From Sporobolomyces roseus (Eukaryota; Basidiomycota; Microbotryomycetes; Sporidiobolales; Sporidiobolaceae), in assembly GCA_016617785.1 (NCBI GenBank), contig JADILM010000007.1, forward strand, positions 930,001-994,000: a stretch of 64,000 nucleotides of DNA, in the 5' to 3' direction. The notes beneath the pieces are model-generated. The model saw nothing but the letters and a program-made list of their open reading frames with translations. It searched no databases and was not told the origin of the DNA. Of this stretch, positions 59,325 through 64,000 are shown one piece after another. The stretch's first letter is position 1; every line of letters starts with the position of its first letter. A program made the position numbers and the translations under genes.

Positions 59325-62300
59325 TCACGAATTGGTTGCAACGGGAGAAGGATTGCTCGCGTTCGATTCGATGACCTTGACGAGGAGATCAGTGTAGTGT
59401 TGCCAACTCGAAACAACCTGAGTTCGGGTCGACACTATGAGCTTCGCTTCGTCGATCTTCAAAGGGTGAGAATCTGAACTCACTTCGCGTTGTCGCACAG
59501 CCAAAGATTCAGAGTACTCCTCAAGAGCTTTCTTGAAATCGTCTACCTTCTCCTTATCGAATCGAGCCATTTCTGCCTTTGTGAGCTTGCTGACATCCTC
59601 GAAATCGTGTCGAGCATCAAGCATTCTTCGTTCAGCCTATCAAGTCATATCGCACGCAACATCAGCTCTCTCAGCTCGAAAGTGACGGTGTGAAAGCTAG
59701 AGAAAGGGAAGACTTACATCAGCGAGCATTGCGACAGAATCTGGCAGCAATTCCGAATGTGTTCGACCCGATCTCTTCCCTTTCTCGTGTTCGATCTGCG
59801 CTTTCCTCAATCTCGACTCGGCAGTTTGCCATGTGTGATACGCCTTGATTCGAGCACCGAAGACGCCCTACAAGTGAATGAGAAGATCAGCTTTGCTCAC
59901 AAGTACTGAAAGCCGCAGAATCGACGAAGACGTACCCTCGCACTCGCACACATTCGAGCGTAGCTTTCCGCTACACTGACGAGACCACCAATTTGCTCAT
60001 CATTGATAGCTTGTGCTTCGCTTAGATCGTGGAGCTTCTTCTGCAGCGAGGCAGCTTCGGCAAAGAGTTTGCGAAGTTGAGTCGAGAGATCGGATTCGGC
60101 GAGGGCGAGGAAGGCGGATTGAAGTTCCGCGATCGAGTTCTGTAATGCAGAGCGAGCTTTGGCGGCGGCAGATAGAGAGTTTAGAAGAGACCGTAGTTGA
60201 GTTTCGAAGGTTTCGAGACTTTGACGGCGATGTTCGAAATACTGTCGATGGGAGTGAGTCCTCATCAGACCGACGGCGCAGAGTTTTCACAATGAGGAGG
60301 AATGCTTACCTCGTCGAATTCGACAAACTTGGGTCCCGAAATGCTGCTGCTGAGGTTGGCAAGGAATCCTTTGTTCTCGTGCGAAGTATCGATCTTGCGT
60401 TGCTTGATCTGTAATAGAGGAGTCAGGTAAAGTCAGTGAGAGTCGACATACGCACGCTTCTAATGACGAGCTCACATCGATGTGGAAAGTATCGCTTTCG
60501 AGGAATAATCGCAAGTCGGGATCTCCAACTAACATCGGATGCGCGACGATTTTTGTCAAAGCAGCTTGAAGACCGAGTCGTCGGTTCTCGATGAAGTCAG
60601 ATCCGAATCGACCTAGTCGTCATCGGTGGATGGCGTTAGTGCTGAGACGAGCAAGGGGGACGAAGAAGGTCAAACTCACCCATCACATGCTTCTCAGGCA
60701 TACCGGGAACAATGACACCAGGATTGTTCTGCATGAGAGCATCGTAGAGCCAAACGAAGTGACTGTAACGTCGAAGTACTGAAAAGTCGGATTTGCGGAA
60801 AGCGGAGGAAGTAGTCTAGAGAAAAAGTGAATCAGTTTTCGCTTCAGTTTGTGCGTCTCGATGTCTCGATGCGAGAGACTTACTCGTGTTCGAACGGTAA
60901 AAACGGTATGTTGAGAGGCAGGGTTCTTTCCGACTGTTTGAGGATCCCCAACAGTGATCACGAAAGCTGGACCGAGAGATCCTCCGAGATCTTTGCTCCG
61001 TGGCGAACTTTGTATAGTCGAAGAAGAAGGCAGAGGAGGGAGAGGTCCGGACCCCTATTGACCTCGCAAGTCAGTCATTTGCGCTTCTTCGCGATCGAGA
61101 AGAGAAAGCTCACCTCTCGTTCACCTCTATCGAATGCCTTCTCGGTTGCTGGTGAACTCGGACCAGTCTCCGTCTCGGCATCTTCAGCATCTCCGACCTC
61201 GACACTCCGACTGTAAGCTCCTCTCAAGCTATCAGCGTCGTCGGTTCCCGTACCAAACCCTCCCTCGTCTCCTGAACCATTGAACGCTCTGAAACCCTTC
61301 GAAGGCGTCTCGAACGGTGTTTGAGCTGAAACAGGTTGAGACTCTAAGGGAGTAGCCGGGTTGTCGGAAAAGATGTACTGAGAGTAGGAAGAAGGTTCGG
61401 CTGGAGTAGGAGCGGATTCGGCGGGAGGAGGCTGAGAGGCTGAAGGTGAGCTGAAGGAAGCCGTTGGAGTCGAGTCGGAAGAAGGAGGGGTATCTTCAGG
61501 TTGAGAGATTGCGACAGAAGCGAGTTTCGATTCGAGGCCTTCGATTGATTTGTTTGCCGGCCATGCTGCTTCTTTTCGTTCTCCATTCTCGTCTGTACTG
61601 GTGTCGAGAGGACTGACCATTGAGTCGTAGGAGATGTTCTCGTTGGCGGAAGATCGAGTCGAGAATGTCGAAGGAGCTTCTGAGGGCATTCGAGAAAGGA
61701 CAGGAGTAGGGATTTCGGCATCGGCGGTTGAGGCGAATTCGGCGGGAGGAGTCGTTTGTTCTGTGGGAGAGGGAGGGAGAGGAATATCGAGCGCAGCAGC
61801 AGTGAGCGAATCGGTCGGAGTAGGCTCGCTTGTTGGCAGAGGTGTTTCGGGAATCGCCTCTCCTTCTTTCTCTTCAACCTCCTTCGATTCTTCCTTCTCG
61901 GGATCCTGATCCTTCGAGACTTGTGCTGGTACCTTGACGTCTGCTTTACCTTCCTTCGCATCTGATCCCTTCGCCTCTTTGCTGATAACATCTGCCCTCT
62001 TCTCTTCCTTTATCTCTTCCTTTTTCTCCTCTTCCTCGACTTCGAGTCCTAACAGAGCCGCCAGCGCTCCTCCTACTGGCTTCCTGCCGACTGAACTGAC
62101 AGGTAAGACTGCAATCTTGCTGCCCAAAGGTCCCGCTACTCCTTCACTCCGGTCTTTTCGTTTCGGTTTCGAGAAACTCGGTAGAGTAGGTTTCTCTTCT
62201 CCCAAGAGAGCAGACATGTCGGCTTTGCTCGTTTGTCGATAGTGCGATATCGGTTCACTGCTGAAGGTGGATGAGGAGAGGGGAGGGCTAGCTACAGCCT

Positions 62301-62835
62301 CTGAGAAAGCAGATTTTGGAGGTGAAGTGGGGGGAGAACCGAAAGGAGTTTGTTCTGAAGGGGATAAAGGGACGGCTGCGATGGAAGCGAGTGGGGATGA
62401 AGGAGTGAATGGGTCGTTGTCGTAGCTAGAGTAGGCGAAGGAGGATGTAGGCGGTGCGGGAGTTTCAGGTTCTGGTGCATCTTCGCGATGGAATGAGGCT
62501 GTTTCTTGAACGGAAGTTGCTGGAATCGGGGGCGCCGGTTGTTCAGGAGAGTTAGGCTGATCGTAGAATGAGTTCTGCTGTGTCGTAGAAGGGTAGGCTA
62601 CTGAGGAAGAAGCGAGATCGGCAAATGGATTCGAGGAGAGATCATCATCTTGATCTTGCGGGAAAGCTTCGTAGGTGGAAGTGCTGCCGAAACCTGATCC
62701 AGATGGGTTCAGGAGATCGCCAAAGCCACCCGTGTCGTCGTTGAATGAGGCCAGCTTGATGAATTGAGGTGTTGAGTTGAAGGATACTAGAGGGGGACTA
62801 TTAAACGATTCGGGAGGTCAGCTTTACCTTGACAT
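59325..62835 (-). CDS. VPS5: Vps5-type retromer sorting nexin (PX-BAR)
   Basis: A subunit of the retromer/SNX-BAR coat that returns cargo from endosomes to the Golgi. The N-terminal half (62820-61080) is disordered and Ser/Pro/Glu-rich, with acidic motifs near the start (FNDDTGGFGDLLNP). The PX domain lies at about 60960-60470: SVLRRYSHFVWLYDALMQNN, VIVPGMPEKHVMGRFG, FIENRRLGLQ, HPMLVGDPDLRLFLESD. The BAR domain follows (FEHRRQSLETFETQLRSL, KKLHDLSEAQAINDEQIGGL, LADAERRMLDARHDFEDVSK) and ends VIESNASNPSPVATNS at 59325. The start is uncertain. The ATG at 62833-62835 requires a 30-nt intron to enter the frame (MSSPPLVSFNSTP). Alternatively a longer upstream exon ending VHELL joins by a more ordinary 80-odd-nt intron. 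The frame is open from 62217 up to about 62790, so the internal Met at 62217 is not the start. Confidence 0.88.
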
Positions 62836-63380
62836 AGTGACAAAACACTTAGCTAGCTTACCGAGTAGCTCGTGGACGGGAACGAAGGCTAGAGACTCGT
62901 TTCGGAGTCGATGAATCAGTGACAAGTTGTTTGGGACTAGTGCTCTTGCGCCTGGTAAAGAATCGAGGACTGTTGGGGCGTGAGGTAGGAGTGTCTGTAT
63001 AGGGAAGAGGTAGAGCAGAGGTAGGGTAGGAAGCAGCGAGCATCCGCTTTGTTGTTTCGCAGGTCGATTTGGGAGTGAGAGAGGAGAAAAATCTCTCGAG
63101 GAAGCTGAGATTTGACTGGATCTGATTACCGGTGATCTCTTGGCTCCGACAAACTGTCGTTTCCTCTCTTTTGGACAAGTAGCGGTTGCGAAAGGAGCAG
63201 TTTTCGACAAATTCGGATTTCATTCTCGCGATTCTCTCTCTACAACACGAGGAGGGCTATGCTAATCTACTGAATGGTCAGATTTGTCAGAATGTGTCGA
63301 ATCGTGACAACTTGCTCCCGTCTACACAATCAGGAGGAACGAATATCGAGGAAAAGGAATCCGTCGAAGCCTCCTCGAAG
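62836..63380. other. Upstream region of VPS5; possible extra 5' exon
   Basis: Minus-strand sequence at about 62862-63000 has an open stretch ending FVPVHELL directly before a good GTAAGC donor, which could be a coding or leader exon of VPS5. Otherwise the region should hold the VPS5 promoter. Nothing else was recognised. Confidence 0.4.
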
Positions 63381-63389
63381 CATGATTGA

Positions 63390-64000
63390 GCCGACATTGA
63401 GCTATCCTTGCTCGGTTTGACCTCCTCCTACGTCCAAGAGCCATTCTTCGTGAATGTAAGCCCGAATAGAGCCAGCTCGGGCGGAGACAAAACCTGCCAC
63501 TCGAAGTTACGAAAAAGTCAGCACAGTTCGAAGTCGCTTCATAAAATTTGAAAGTAGACTTACGAGGTTTCCATCTATCTGACAACTTCATCTGTACAGA
63601 TTCGACAGCTCAGTCACCGGCAGAATCGCAGAATCCGAAAGAATCAGCCGATCCATTGCCGTTCAGTTTCTGCGAAATATCGATTTCTGTTCAGATCGTC
63701 ACCCCCTATCTCAACTGCGATCCGGTATCTCCTCCAGGGCAGTTGTCGACCATTTCTCGGCCTGTGCGAACCGTGTAGGCGATAGAAGACCTTTATTCGG
63801 CGAGGGAAGAGAGTCGGAAGTCTTAATAATCTCTTCAAGTTACCTGAGCCGATTTTTTCGTAGTCTACAGCAAGCTACTGCTGCTTCCCTCGATTGAACC
63901 GTGAACTCGAATGAGGCGGTTGAACGAAACCTGAAGTTGATGCGAGTCATCGGAAGAAGAGGGTTGGAAAGGATTTGTCCGGGGAGAAGGAGTAAAGGGG
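63390..64000 (-). CDS. 3' end of an unrecognised gene, cut by the window edge
   Basis: On the minus strand, exon-like segments flanked by plausible splice sites occur: SPRTNPFQPSSSDDSHQLQ (near 63930-63990), then AEKWSTTALEEIPDR (about 63720-63770), then KLNGNGSADSFGF (about 63620-63670). A last segment reading AGFVSARAGSIRAYIHEEWL with a stop near 63410 may belong to it as well. Splice phases could not be reconciled into one certain model, and no family is recognised. The gene would enter from beyond base 64000. Confidence 0.3.

Noticed and set aside
61344..61991. Second long minus-strand frame inside VPS5
   Set aside because: It is the same strand in a shifted frame over the low-complexity N-terminal half; the in-frame reading is continuous with the PX-BAR part.
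61075..62217. VPS5 start at the internal Met at 62217
   Set aside because: The same frame is open for about 190 codons further upstream with protein-like composition (FNDDTGGFGDLLNP), so the start must be earlier.

Overview
The window is nuclear DNA of an intron-dense fungus, most likely a basidiomycete yeast or filamentous basidiomycete. Almost every gene is cut by introns of about 50-90 nt with GTRNGT donors and a CTGAC-like branch site shortly before the AG. Fungus-specific families are present: Zn2Cys6 regulators, Sey1, CSC1/DUF221, fungal bestrophin-like channel and Dap1. A GPI-anchored homologue of the basidiomycete 'macrophage activating glycoprotein' argues for Basidiomycota. I place no species. 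All products below were assembled by eye by joining exons, so outer boundaries are usually firmer than individual splice sites. I saw no tRNA, rRNA, transposon or CRISPR array.

Layout. 0.2-4 kb: CSC1/OSCA-type mechanosensitive channel (+). 4.7-7.1 kb: disordered protein of unknown function (+). 7.4-10.3 kb: Snu66/SART1 tri-snRNP splicing factor (-), divergent from the ER-fusion GTPase Sey1 (+, 10.7-14 kb). 14.2-17.4 kb: bestrophin-like anion channel and Dap1-type haem protein (both -). 17.6-19.8 kb: DHHC acyltransferase with a degenerate zinc-binding domain (+). 20.6-22.4 kb: PP1 catalytic subunit (+). 23.4-25 kb: secreted GPI glycoprotein (+). 25.6-29.7 kb: Rad5/Rad16-like SNF2 ATPase (+).

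29.8-38.5 kb is the most unusual part. Two copies of a divergent histone H2A-like gene face each other as an inverted repeat (arms about 0.72 kb, spacer about 7 kb). The left copy lacks its first exons. Between the arms lie an NT-C2 domain protein (-) and a Zn2Cys6 transcription factor (+).

38.8-46.2 kb: an SH3-PX-BAR sorting nexin (-), a PITH-domain protein (-) and, only 82 bp away and divergent, a membrane-anchored GH18 chitinase (+). 46.3-51.9 kb: a doubtful small gene (-), an aldehyde dehydrogenase whose start codon is split by an intron (+), and a vacuolar carboxypeptidase S-type M20 peptidase with a GC-AG intron (+). 52-58.7 kb: an MFS transporter with a very long central loop and a second Zn2Cys6 regulator (both -), separated by a spacer with a repeated AGTGTCTRTRA motif. 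59.3-62.8 kb: retromer subunit Vps5 (-). The last kilobase holds the 3' end of an unrecognised gene (-).

The genes do not form a single pathway. Loose functional neighbours are endosomal sorting (Vps5, SH3-PX-BAR nexin), vacuole/wall turnover (CPS1, chitinase) and ER/membrane biology (Sey1, Dap1, DHHC, bestrophin).
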